Assembly (NCBI RefSeq): GCF_030397665.1
Contig: NZ_JAPUBT010000003.1
Location: forward strand, 310,001-374,000
Source of the DNA: Janthinobacterium sp. SUN073
Lineage (GTDB): Bacteria > Pseudomonadota > Gammaproteobacteria > Burkholderiales > Burkholderiaceae_D
Reading direction: 5' to 3'
DNA: 64,000 nucleotides
This document shows positions 54,701 through 61,500 of the stretch, piece by piece. The notes beneath the pieces are model-generated. The model was not told where the DNA came from and did no database searches. It saw only the letters and a list, made by a program, of their open reading frames with translations. The translations under genes were made by a program, and so were the position numbers. How positions within the stretch are numbered: the stretch's first letter is position 1; every line of letters starts with the position of its first letter.

Positions 54701-55494
54701 CCATGCAACGCCAGATCTGGGCCGACCTGGAGCATATGCAGGTGTCGGCGGTCCGGGTGCTGCGGGAAGCGGCGCGCCGCGACCGCCGTCTGAACCAGGT
54801 TGCCATGCCCATCGTGTTCACAAGCGGACTGGGCGTCGCGAGCGACGGCGCGGCGGAGCTCGACTGGCTGGGTGAATTTGTCTACGGCATCAGCCAGACG
54901 CCGCAAGTGTGGATCGATCAACAGGTGGTCGAGCGCGACGGCGCCATGGTGTTCAACTGGGATTCGGTCGATGCGCTCTTCCCCGACGGGTTGTTGGATG
55001 AAATGTTCGACGCTTATCACGGCTTGTTGTTGCAGCTGGCGCGTAGCAGCGATACTTGGCGGAGCAGCGTCGGCATGCCGGAAAACCGTTGGCCGGCCAC
55101 GGCGGCGAAGGCGCCCGGCGATGTGCCGGCCACGACGGCGTCGGACCTGATTGCTGTCGTCGACGACAGATTACTGCGCCTGGTCGGCAGCCGCCTGGCC
55201 GGCTTGCTCGGTCGTGCCGACCTGCCGGTGCGGGCCAATTTCTTTGAGCTGGGCGCGACCTCGCTCGATCTGATACGGCTACGTCAGCAATTGCAGGCCG
55301 ACACCGCGCTGGCAATCGGCATCACCGAGGTGTTCCAGCACACCAGCATCGCCGCGCTGGCCGCGCATTTGCGCAGCCGCGAACAATCGCCGGCGACCGC
55401 AGACATTTCCGATGACGGGGCGGCGCAAGCGCGCAAACGCCACCGCCTCGAGCATGGCCGCCGCCGCAAGCGCGACCAGCAATCGAAGGCCTGA
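42754..55494 (+). CDS. Hybrid megasynthase FAAL-ACP-KS-AT-KR-ACP-Cy-A(MT-like)-PCP-Cy-PCP
   Basis: 4246 residues; the start at 42754 follows AGAGGT at good spacing. Order seen: fatty acyl-AMP ligase (about 8-600; LQYTSGSTGQPKG, SWLPLFHDLGLIMGILLPL); ACP (Ser666); KS (about 743-1165; Cys909, His1044, His1083); AT (Ser1350 in GHSIGE; HAFHSP predicts malonyl-CoA); KR (Ser1978, Tyr1991); ACP (Ser2159); Cy1 (D2358-S2366, DMLINDATS); A domain with a cysteine-type pocket (FDLSVYDLFG, WNSVPALLELL, LSGDW); inside it, between A8 and A10, a methyltransferase-like/epimerase-type domain (LEIGARSGAS at about 3337); PCP (Ser3615); Cy2 (D3806-S3814, DNLVCDGRS); PCP (Ser4170 in GATS). The front end matches the iterative PKS concept of micacocidin MicC; the rear matches yersiniabactin HMWP2. 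It should build an alkyl-salicyl-type starter and two cyclised cysteines. Confidence 0.93.
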   Translation: MTNIPAIPLHQHTTLVDWLEHHASHQPGAEALCFTGQRSDGIDDVRLTYAALSDRVKRCAAGLLVHAEPGDSALILLPSGIDYVVALLACFYAGVAGVPVNLPGAARIKRVLPKLGDITRDCRPSLVISNAQVALASGSDLQAFADAHELRLLRLEDLQDRPAQSWCRPPIDGASLAFLQYTSGSTGQPKGVLNRHGPLLHNLEFLGRLTAVDTRPADATVVASWLPLFHDLGLIMGILLPLAYGARAVYMAPMAFAADPLRWLELATRERATALPCPSFALRLCADEAKAAAPRLATIDLASVTCLMPAAEPVLASQVESFHAIYSARGLRRDAIKPAYGLAEATLLVAARVDDDIPYFIDVDKTALERGQALVRPADEDKAAAGWRRYTSNGNDFGGQDVRIVDPETRAALADDLVGEIWINGPAVAGGYWNKPDLNREIFGANIADTAGTGTHAADCKPYLRTGDMGFMHRGHLFVTGRRKDMLLFRGQCHYPNDIEVTSGRSHEATVPESGAAFSIMSDGDGPEELVIVQEILKRTDADYQQISDAIRAAVAEEHQLSSHAIVLIRKGTLPRTTSGKVRRAAVRQAYLDGGLSALHQHALDARHAPALSGTALPDILRSLPLAQRHLRLRDWLANETAAILGTVSARAINPEASLFNYGLDSMSAARLVTTAAKASGLTLPDSLLFDQPSLAQLSVWLQRSMVERGHLPPAADAASSTHPTCARAVDADTPTVPAANKVAIAVIGMAFRLPGQDGQDANTDAAFWDMLEQGGCAIRPAPSERFRTREDIPGFGAYLNHVDQFDAAFFGMSPREAMNTDPQQRLLLEVAWHALEDAGLRPAALRGSDTGVFVGIGTGDYGHLPFISGDPSHFDAYWGTGTSFAAACGRLSFSFGWEGPSMAVDTACSASHSALHLAVQSLRAHESGLSLAAGVKLQLLPEVDLVLHKAGMLAQDGRCKTLDARADGYVRGEGCAVLVLKRLADAVADGDAIRAVIRDTTVRQDGAGSSLSAPNGAAQQRLLALALKKAGLTPADIDYIELHGTGTRLGDPIEYQSVADVFRGRAADDPLWLGSVKTNIGHLEAAAGAAGLVKTILAIERGKLPPAVELHEVNPLIDLDLIPARVPGQTINWPVRQPLRRAGVTSYGFAGTIAHVLLEQAPTSPSARTSAPTTAPQLFLLSARSAESLRRLASCHVENLTACDDLPALARGMARQREHHCMRAAVLASSREELASGLQRLSASGPTAAEATRNPRVGFLFTGQGSQYSGMARELYAQQRDFRLALDAADAALAAPLGMSVIALMHDDAHNERLQQTAFAQPALFALGYALARMWQAFGVQPAIVLGHSIGEFAGMVIADALTLEHAAHLIVKRGALMQALPSGGAMLAVRATPELARAVLADVQAGHADAIAIAAFNGPQDVVFSGSAAAIEAVQATLAMQQSHVRPLPVSHAFHSPLLDPMLDAWERACAEQAMQAPRIAFCSSLTTEWLEQAPDALYWKNHARQPVRFDQALQRAAGACDILLEIGPNAILSAVAQRNQAAQQWPHTVTCLASLRRASGDLATIGDTCAALYIAGQDFNWDHVFAGQLASPRRLPRYPFERQSYWLEYDDDSPRLPLQLQPQPKRAAARPVDLYTMQWENFTPPDNQTHAPRYFLLGGDLEHTATFTGELTAAGASTHPLTAAEWPQVATQLEDGDVVIYLDGWYAQADHAALADQHGWQLTEFVKVLQSLRKTPRILLPTNAGQAIMGTPGRPLQAGLWGAARALALEYAGPRWLMVDSDAGLTPLASALPSLLPLFGEEESVALRQGVWLHPRLGQVGTESNKTSTPPRLKPNGIYLVAGAYGALGRHATDWMATRGARHLLLLARRAAPSGWQARLALLQAQGIRITHIDADVANADDMARVFAHIAGLEQDTGHQLAGVFHCAGTSRFNDLATITRDDYSAVGHAKIQGAWLLHEHTRSRELDYFVCFTSISGIWGSRLQIPYGAANAFQDALARLRHHQGLPALAIAWGPWGGGAGMSEVDEDLLQLLRAAGIRRLAPARYLATLDRLLGSEPLTRDGSCIAVDVDWQQFVPLYALYNPANTFERCLSASQSDAVAVTTADTSSALHALDEQARRAAVHAFVIAELARTLRVAPAQLTPDVQLLKLGMDSILVMDFSRRCDTGLGVKCALKAIFERNTPQGLTDYLLEQLGRQAHDTAGPGEAEQIIADPDHADAPFPLTELQHAYWIGRHSHYGLGGVACHAYLETDAREGLDLDLLERCWNILVARHGALRLVIAEDGRQRVLPHVPAYRIHVADLAGADPATAEAHCAAWRNTMSHQVMDAARWPLFDLRASRLPAGAVRLHIGIDMLINDATSGQIIWEELTALYRAKADRQAAGLLPFQISFRDYVLAKYVHSGQRRAERASAEAFWLERIASLPPAPQLPLRQDALRQASPTFSRRQQQLPAPLWQNLRDHAAQAGCTPASLLIAVFAEVLAAWSAEPQFTLNLTIFDRLPWHADVPRLLGDFTAVTLLPLDCSEALPFGQRAAAVNGAVLEHLQHRAFSAVDVMREWNRGRERQDAIAMPVVFTSQLGMNDPTKGTAAGGALGDVIYGISQTPQVWLDHQACELDGALVYNWDAVDALFQPGTLDAMFDAYHGLLQKLATQPHAWREPLPALMPPAQQAQRAMVNASAAPMPERCLDQLFFEQARRAPQAVALIAHEQQWSYADLADWSLRLTNAVLRHGAQRGDRVAVVMRKGPEQVAACLGILAAGAVYVPVDADVPAARLQAILEGSRIKLVLTQADCLPIVQEMCAGRGADVLDAGEGAAQAWPASAPPVERAVADHAYVIYTSGSTGVPKGVLIDHRGAVNTVLDINRRFDVGHADRVLGLSSLYFDLSVYDLFGIFAAGAALVLPAASGTRDPGHWLDLLLRHRVTVWNSVPALLELLLDEAEAAGASLPGLHQVFLSGDWIALGLPARLRARAPQARLVAMGGATEASIWSNWFIVPETLPPQWRSIPYGYPLANQYYRVLDARLRDCPDHVSADLYIGGAGLAVAYENDAAKTAGSFIIHPVHGERLYRTGDLARYWGDGTLEFLGRRDFQVKIAGNRVELGEIESALLSHPGVRDAVADAVGPARGNKRLAAWVVPNAGDTSLYDAIGGNPVAHGERWELAGQAALRVFTSPGAPQLERLERFWALMEHAGRCMMRDTLLAAGLTSAGHDTDHMLRVLAPAPELKVLAQRWLDTLNVQASYDSDAAWNGLIPDALDFGLSRTVLQRLRSGASQRLEVLRGQASALEVFYGADATLAPEQMTRMNPLSALCTDALAAAIRSVAQHHGRAVRILEIGARSGASTRDLLAQLSDCALDYTLTDPARSLVEQAEQAFATRDAYPLHTIHCSVFEHERAAAPQGMPEHAFDLVIAFNALHRSRDIGALLRRLRALLNVGGMLLAPEITRNSDFQLATVALLEGGYTQFADSRKENGLALLPEDAWRAELTRAGFVASAASGVADNAGMHLLAARQADNVLSFAPRRLVEHLATLLPAYMVPQTIVELDALPLSATGKVMRQQLPRPEAGCPRRASGRAGNTAVPPATDLARIWQELLGVSELHGDDDFFDLGGDSLIAVRLIERVRHGLNAHVALSDLFDASNLAAFAERVARAAPYEDRLPPLLPDPDARHAPFPLTDVQQAYWIGRDESFELGGVSTHLYAEIEVEDLALADLERGWQAVVDRHDMLRAVINADGMQQVLRDLPAYRIASDDWRRASAADISEGLEIMRLAMSHEVFDTTRWPLFTVRAARMTDTRVRLFVSLDNLVCDGRSMRTLLAEWSQFARQPGLRLTPLTASFRDYIMLTQQMELLPSYQRSLGYWHDKLSTLAPAPALPLVRYAPEDVSPPHFTRREARLTPQDTQALQAQAAAHGVTVNAVLLAAYGEVLANWSAIPRFTLNLTLFNRPPVHGEIDALVGDFTSLVLLGFDASVSAGFAERAVSMQRQIWADLEHMQVSAVRVLREAARRDRRLNQVAMPIVFTSGLGVASDGAAELDWLGEFVYGISQTPQVWIDQQVVERDGAMVFNWDSVDALFPDGLLDEMFDAYHGLLLQLARSSDTWRSSVGMPENRWPATAAKAPGDVPATTASDLIAVVDDRLLRLVGSRLAGLLGRADLPVRANFFELGATSLDLIRLRQQLQADTALAIGITEVFQHTSIAALAAHLRSREQSPATADISDDGAAQARKRHRLEHGRRRKRDQQSKA

Positions 55495-55538
55495 CAAATC
55501 CAAGAAGCAGAGAACCAATCAACGGAATAAGGACAGCC

Positions 55539-58500
55539 ATGAGTACACACAATGAAGTCAACGCCGCGACCGTTCCGGACTATGGCGACAGTATGCCCGT
55601 CGCCATCATCGGCGCCGGTTGCCGCATGCCGCGCGCGGCCGATATTTTTGAATACTGGCGTCGTCTGGCGGACGGGGAGGAACTGATCGATTTTTTCGAT
55701 GCGGAACAGCTCGCCGCCGCCGGTGTCGACCCGGCGCTATTGAAACGCCCCGGTTATGTGCCGGCCGCCGCCGTCGTGGCTGGCGCCGACCGGTTCGATT
55801 GGGGTTTCTTCGGCTATTCGCGCCACGAGGCGGAATCCATCGACCCTCAGCAACGACTGTTCTTGATGTGCGCATGGGAGGCACTGGAAATGGCCGGACA
55901 TGCGCCGGCCGGGTTGGCCGCCAAGGGCGATGAATTGAGAATAGGCGTCATCGGCGCCTGCAAGATGAGCAGCTACCCCGCCGCTTCCTTCGATAAGATG
56001 GAAGAAATCGCATCGCCCTCCACCTTTGCCCGCCTGATAGGCAACGACAAGGACTATTTGGCCACCCGCGTGTCCTACAAGCTGGGATTGACCGGGCCGA
56101 GCATGACGGTGCAGACGGCCTGCTCCAGTTCGCTGGTGGCGATACATCTGGCTTGTGAGCAAATCGCCAGCGGCGAATGCGATATGGTGCTGGCCGGTGG
56201 CGCCGGCATAGGCTTCCCGCAGGAATCCGGTTATGTCCATCGCGAAGGCATGATCTTTTCCCGCGACGGACATTGCCGCCCATTTGATGCCGATGCTGGT
56301 GGCACCACAATAGGGAACGGAGTCGGCGTGGTGTTGCTGAAATCACTGGGGCGCGCGCTGGCCGATGGCGACCCGGTACTGGCCATCGTCCGCGGCTCGG
56401 CCGTCAATAACGATGGCGCGGGCAAAGCCGGCTACACCGCGCCCTCGCCGGAAGGCCAGGCGCGCGTTATCAGCGAGGCCCTGCTCATGGCCGAGGTCGA
56501 TCCGGCCAGCATAGGGCTGGTTGAGGCACATGGCACAGCCACACCGCTGGGTGATCCGATCGAAGTGGAAGCCCTGACGCGCGCTTGGCGGCGCCATACC
56601 AGCGCCAGCCAGTACTGCGCCCTGGGTTCGGTCAAATCCAATCTCGGTCATCTTGACACGGCGGCGGGTGTGGCCAGCTTCCTCAAAGCCGCCATGGCGC
56701 TGCACTTCGGGCAGGTACCGCCCAGCCTGCATTTTGAACAACCCAATCCCGCCATCGATTTCGAGAACAGCCCATTCTTCGTGCCGCAAATGCTCTTGCC
56801 ATGGCCGGTGGGCAAAGGGCCGCGGCGCGCGGCCGTCAGCGCCTTTGCCATCGGCGGCACCAATTGCCACACGATACTGGAACAGGCCCCGCCACCCGCG
56901 GCACCGGCACCGGCGGATAACATGCCGGTACTGCTGCTGCTCAGCGCCCGCAGCGACACCGCGTTGAAAACACTGGCACTGCGCCATGCGTGGCGTCTGT
57001 GCGAATTGAGCAGCGACCAGTCGCTGGCCGATTATTGTGCCACCAGCGTTCATCATCGCAGTCTCTACGGTTCTCGCCTGGCCCTGCTGGCGAATGATGT
57101 CGACAACCTCATCAGCTTGCTGTACGCCTTTGTCGATGGCGACGGCACAACAACGGCAAAGCCGCAAAACGATGACCCCCATGTCTGGATAGCCGACGCG
57201 CTAACGCCTGATGCCGGAAAACAAAGCTTGATCGATTTTGTGACGACGCAGCTTGGCGCCGGACAGCCCGTTTGGGATGGGCATGCTGTTTGTGCCGTTC
57301 GGCCTATCACGCGCGCCCTGCTGCCGACTTGCCCTTTTGAGGGTGAACGCTGTTGGTATACGAAGCCGGGCACGGTAGCGACAAGCAACGACCAACACCA
57401 GGCATGGCAAGCCATGCGCGATGCCGGTCATCACACGGCGGCCGCATTGGCCGCCGAGCTGGATTTGTCGGCCCTGGCACGCGAGAACGAAGGCGTTGAC
57501 GCGCTGCATGCGTTCTATGTCGGCCGGGCATTTGCCACGCTGGGCATATTCGATAACAAGGATGAGTGGATGAGTGTGGATGCATGTCTGCGGGTGGCTG
57601 GTGCGCCAGCCCGTTTCCATCAACTGTTCGCACGTCTTTTACGCGATCATGCCGATGCTGGTTTGCTGGAAAAGCGTGGCGTCGGCGAGCAAACAAGCTA
57701 TCGCCACCTGCACGCTGATCGACAGCCAGACCCACAGCCGTGGCTGGGGCTGATGCGCGATTTGGGTTACCGGCAACTGGCCGACCTGGTCGAGCGCACC
57801 GGCCCTCGGCTGGCCGACATGCTGGCAGAAAAAGTCGATGCGGTCGGCGTTGTCTTCCCTGGCGCCGCGACCGACGAGGTCGAACATATGTACCAGGACC
57901 AGCCCTACTCGGTATATCTGAACCACATCGCCGCCGCGACCGTGGCCGGCATGGCGACGGCACAGGGCCGTCCATTGCGGATACTGGAAGTCGGTGGCGG
58001 CACCGGCGGCACCACCCGCGACGTCCTTGCACAATTGCCAGCCGACGCCTGCGAACTCTATACGTTTACCGATCTGGGACCGTTGTTCCTGCAAAAGGCG
58101 CGCAAAAAATTTGCTGCCTATCCCTTCATGCGATTCCAGGGTTTTGACATGAATGGACCGGCTGGCGCACAGGGCTTGGCCGCTGGTGGCTATGACCTGA
58201 TCATCGCGGCCAACGTCCTGCACAACGCCCCCGACCTGCGCGTCATGCTGGCCAACCTGGCCACAATACTGGCCCCCGGCGGCGTGCTGCTGATGCGTGA
58301 AATAACCGCGCCGAAAAAACTGTTCGACTTTGTTTTCGGCCCGCTGGTACCCGCATTGAGCGACAGCGAAAAGCGCGATGGCGAACTGTTCGCCAGCCGC
58401 ATGCGCTGGCAACAGGCGCTGTCGGATGCCGGTTTTTCGCACACCGATGCCATGCCCGCCGAAGACTTGCCCACGCATGCGTTGGGTGAGCAGATATTGC

Positions 58501-61500
58501 TGGCCCGTCGGCCTGCGACGACAACAAATGTTGCAAGCACAAGCCTGGTCGACCTCGCGCCCGCGAAGCCGGATACAGGCCACTTGCTGACGATCCAGAA
58601 ACCAACTATCGGCAACATCATCAAAGCCATACTTGCCTGGTTGCCGGAACCGGCCGGCTGCCAGCTGGAGCAAATGCGCTGGCATCTCGACATCGGCGAG
58701 GCCCCGGCACCATTGCAAGTGACACTCTCGTTCACCGGTGATCATTTGCGTGCCACGGTGGACGATACTCGTGGCCACGCGCAAGCCTTGCTAACCGCCA
58801 CTGTCGCACGCCCGCGCGCGCTGCGGCGGCACTACAAACAAGGCGCCGAGGCCATGGGTCTTGAACCGGCCGATGACAGTCTGCTCGACCGGGTCATCAA
58901 GGCGTTGAGTGACGACCCCTCCCTGTTCGTTGGCGTCGACAGCCTGTACTGGCCCGCAGCGGCGGAAAGTCCACCAGGCCTGCGCTTGCATATCAGCGAA
59001 TACGGTGCCGTGGTGTGCGATGCCACCGGTAGGGTACAACTTGATCTGCGCAATCGGCACCTATTGCGCCGCCCTGCCGCCCTGCCATCCCTATGGCGCG
59101 GCGAAGGCGATGCTCAATTGTTTGGCTGGCAGTGGCAAAAAATGCCCGCTGCCGGACAAGGCCGGTCATTGCCGCGGCGCGTGCTGTACATCAGCGATGA
59201 TGGTCAACAGGATTTCAAACGGGCACTGGGTGAAGCCGGCGTCGATTGCGGTTTGCTGCCTGTCGCTGAACTCATGCGGGACAAGGTAACGCTGGTGCGG
59301 CGCCTGGAACTGGAAGCGCCGTTTGATACGGTCGTTTATCAACCCGCATCAGTCAACCATCTGTGTGATGCCGTATCGCTGTTTGAGGCGGCGGGTATCA
59401 CGCCCCTGGTGAACCTGATGTCGGCATTGTCAGCCATGGCGGACGTACCGGCTTTAATCGTCATCAGCCCGCATGCCTACGCAATAACGGCGATGGAGCG
59501 ATGCGGCGCCTGGCCATCGGCGGGCATGGGCGCATTGCTGGCGGTGGCGCGGCAGGAAATGCCAGCCCTGCACTGCTCGCAACTCGATACCGGCGATGCC
59601 GGCGTACAAGAGCAGGTACATGCATTGCTGACATTGCTCGGCGACACACTGCTGAAACAAGTCCCTGTGCTGGCCTTGCGCAATGAAGCTTTATATTGTC
59701 AACGCTTGACACCGACAAGTCTGCCTGCGGCGCCTCCCTTGCCTCAAGGCCGACATGTCCTGATCGGCGGCCTGTGCGAGCTGGGACTGGAACTTGCGCA
59801 CTGGCTGGTCGCCAGCGGTGCGCGCGACCTGATCTGGTTGACACGCCGCGCGCCCGATGCGAAAGAAAAAGCGGCGCTGGACAGCTTGCTCGAACAGGGT
59901 GTCACGGTCCATGTTGATTCCGATGCCGATGTCACGGATCCCGAGGCGCTGACGGCAGCTCTGCAGAGACTGGCGGAGGGACCGCCCCTCGGCATCGTTT
60001 TCCACCTCGCCGGTGTGGTCAACGATGCGCCCTTGAGTGCCCTGCAGCCGCAGGACTGGGAGGCAAGCATGGCGACGAAGCTGCGCGCCGCATTGCGCCA
60101 GCATGCGCTCGAAGTTCGATTGCAACCAGTCATGACGGTGTACTTCTCGTCGGCCGCCAGCGCCTTCGGCCCCGCTGGACAAGGCTCCCACGCGCTGGCC
60201 AACGCCATGCTGGAGGGCTTGGCGGAACATCGCAGTCGCGCCGGCCATGACACGCTGGCGCTGGCTTGGGGATTCTGGCGCGAGATAGAAAGCGAGAAAC
60301 GCCAGGGCTTGGCGGCTCGTCTGGCCGAACGCGGCATGCTGGGCATGTCCAGTGCCCAGGGCTGGGCCTTGCTGGCGGCCGCCATGGGCGGCAATGCCAG
60401 CACCTATATGCCCTGCCATGTGGACTGGAATCGTTTTGCGACACAGGCGACACCCGCCCAGCAAGCGCGTTTTGGCGCTTGCTGGAAAAATGATGCGCCA
60501 CTTGCCGCGGACACGCCGAGACAAATGCCTGCGCAACAGACCAGCACCTCGCTATTGCAGCAATTGCTTCGACACATAGCCGACCTCCTGGGCTGCCCTG
60601 TAGAACAGTTAAATGAAGACAGCAAACTGGTACAGATGGGCATGGATTCACTATTAATGCTGGACCTGGCGGAACAACTGAAACAGAAATTCGATTTGAC
60701 GGTGTCCGCCGACACCCTGTTCAAGGCCGATACGCCCAAAGCCCTGGCGGCGGCACTGCAATCGCAAATGGCCGGGCAGCAGGATCCCGTCGCAGCCCTG
60801 TTGCATGCAGAATCCACGGCCGCTTTGCCGGCGGCACAGCGCTATCTTCGAAGCCGCCTGGCAGGCTTGTTGCAATGTGCCGAAGCGGATATGAAAGCCG
60901 ATACCAAGCTGGTGGAACTGGGGCTCGACTCCTTATTATTTCTGGAGCTGAGCGAAACCATACAGCAAGAGCTGCATGTCAAATTGTCAGCGGAGGTCGC
61001 GTTCCAGGGGGGCAGCATCACCGCGCTGGCGCGGATCTTGGTGGACGCACTTCATCCAGGGGTGGATACAAGTCCAAGAACGCCCGCGATGACAGGCTTG
61101 CGCCGGGCGCTGCTGGAACTGGAACAGCGAGATGGCGGCTGGCTGGCCAGCAATGGCGATGTGTTGCCGCGACCAAGCTCCACGGAGCACGCGTTGACCG
61201 GCCTGCGCAAGTTGCGCTGGCGACTACGCGCCAACGACCTGCCTCAGCAGTTGTATGTGGAGTTCGACAAGCCCGGCGACTTCGACCTCGCGGGCTTTGA
61301 ACGCGCATGGCAATTACTATTGGCGCGCCACGCCGCGTTACGCACCACCGTCGATGCACAAGCGAATTTGCATGTCACGCCCAAGGCGCCCTACTACGCC
61401 GTGCGAGTCAATGATTTGCGTGGCCTGCCGGCCGGGCGCAGCAATGAGGCATTGGCCGAGCTGCGCGAAGAAATGACACATGCGACGAGCGATCTTCAAC

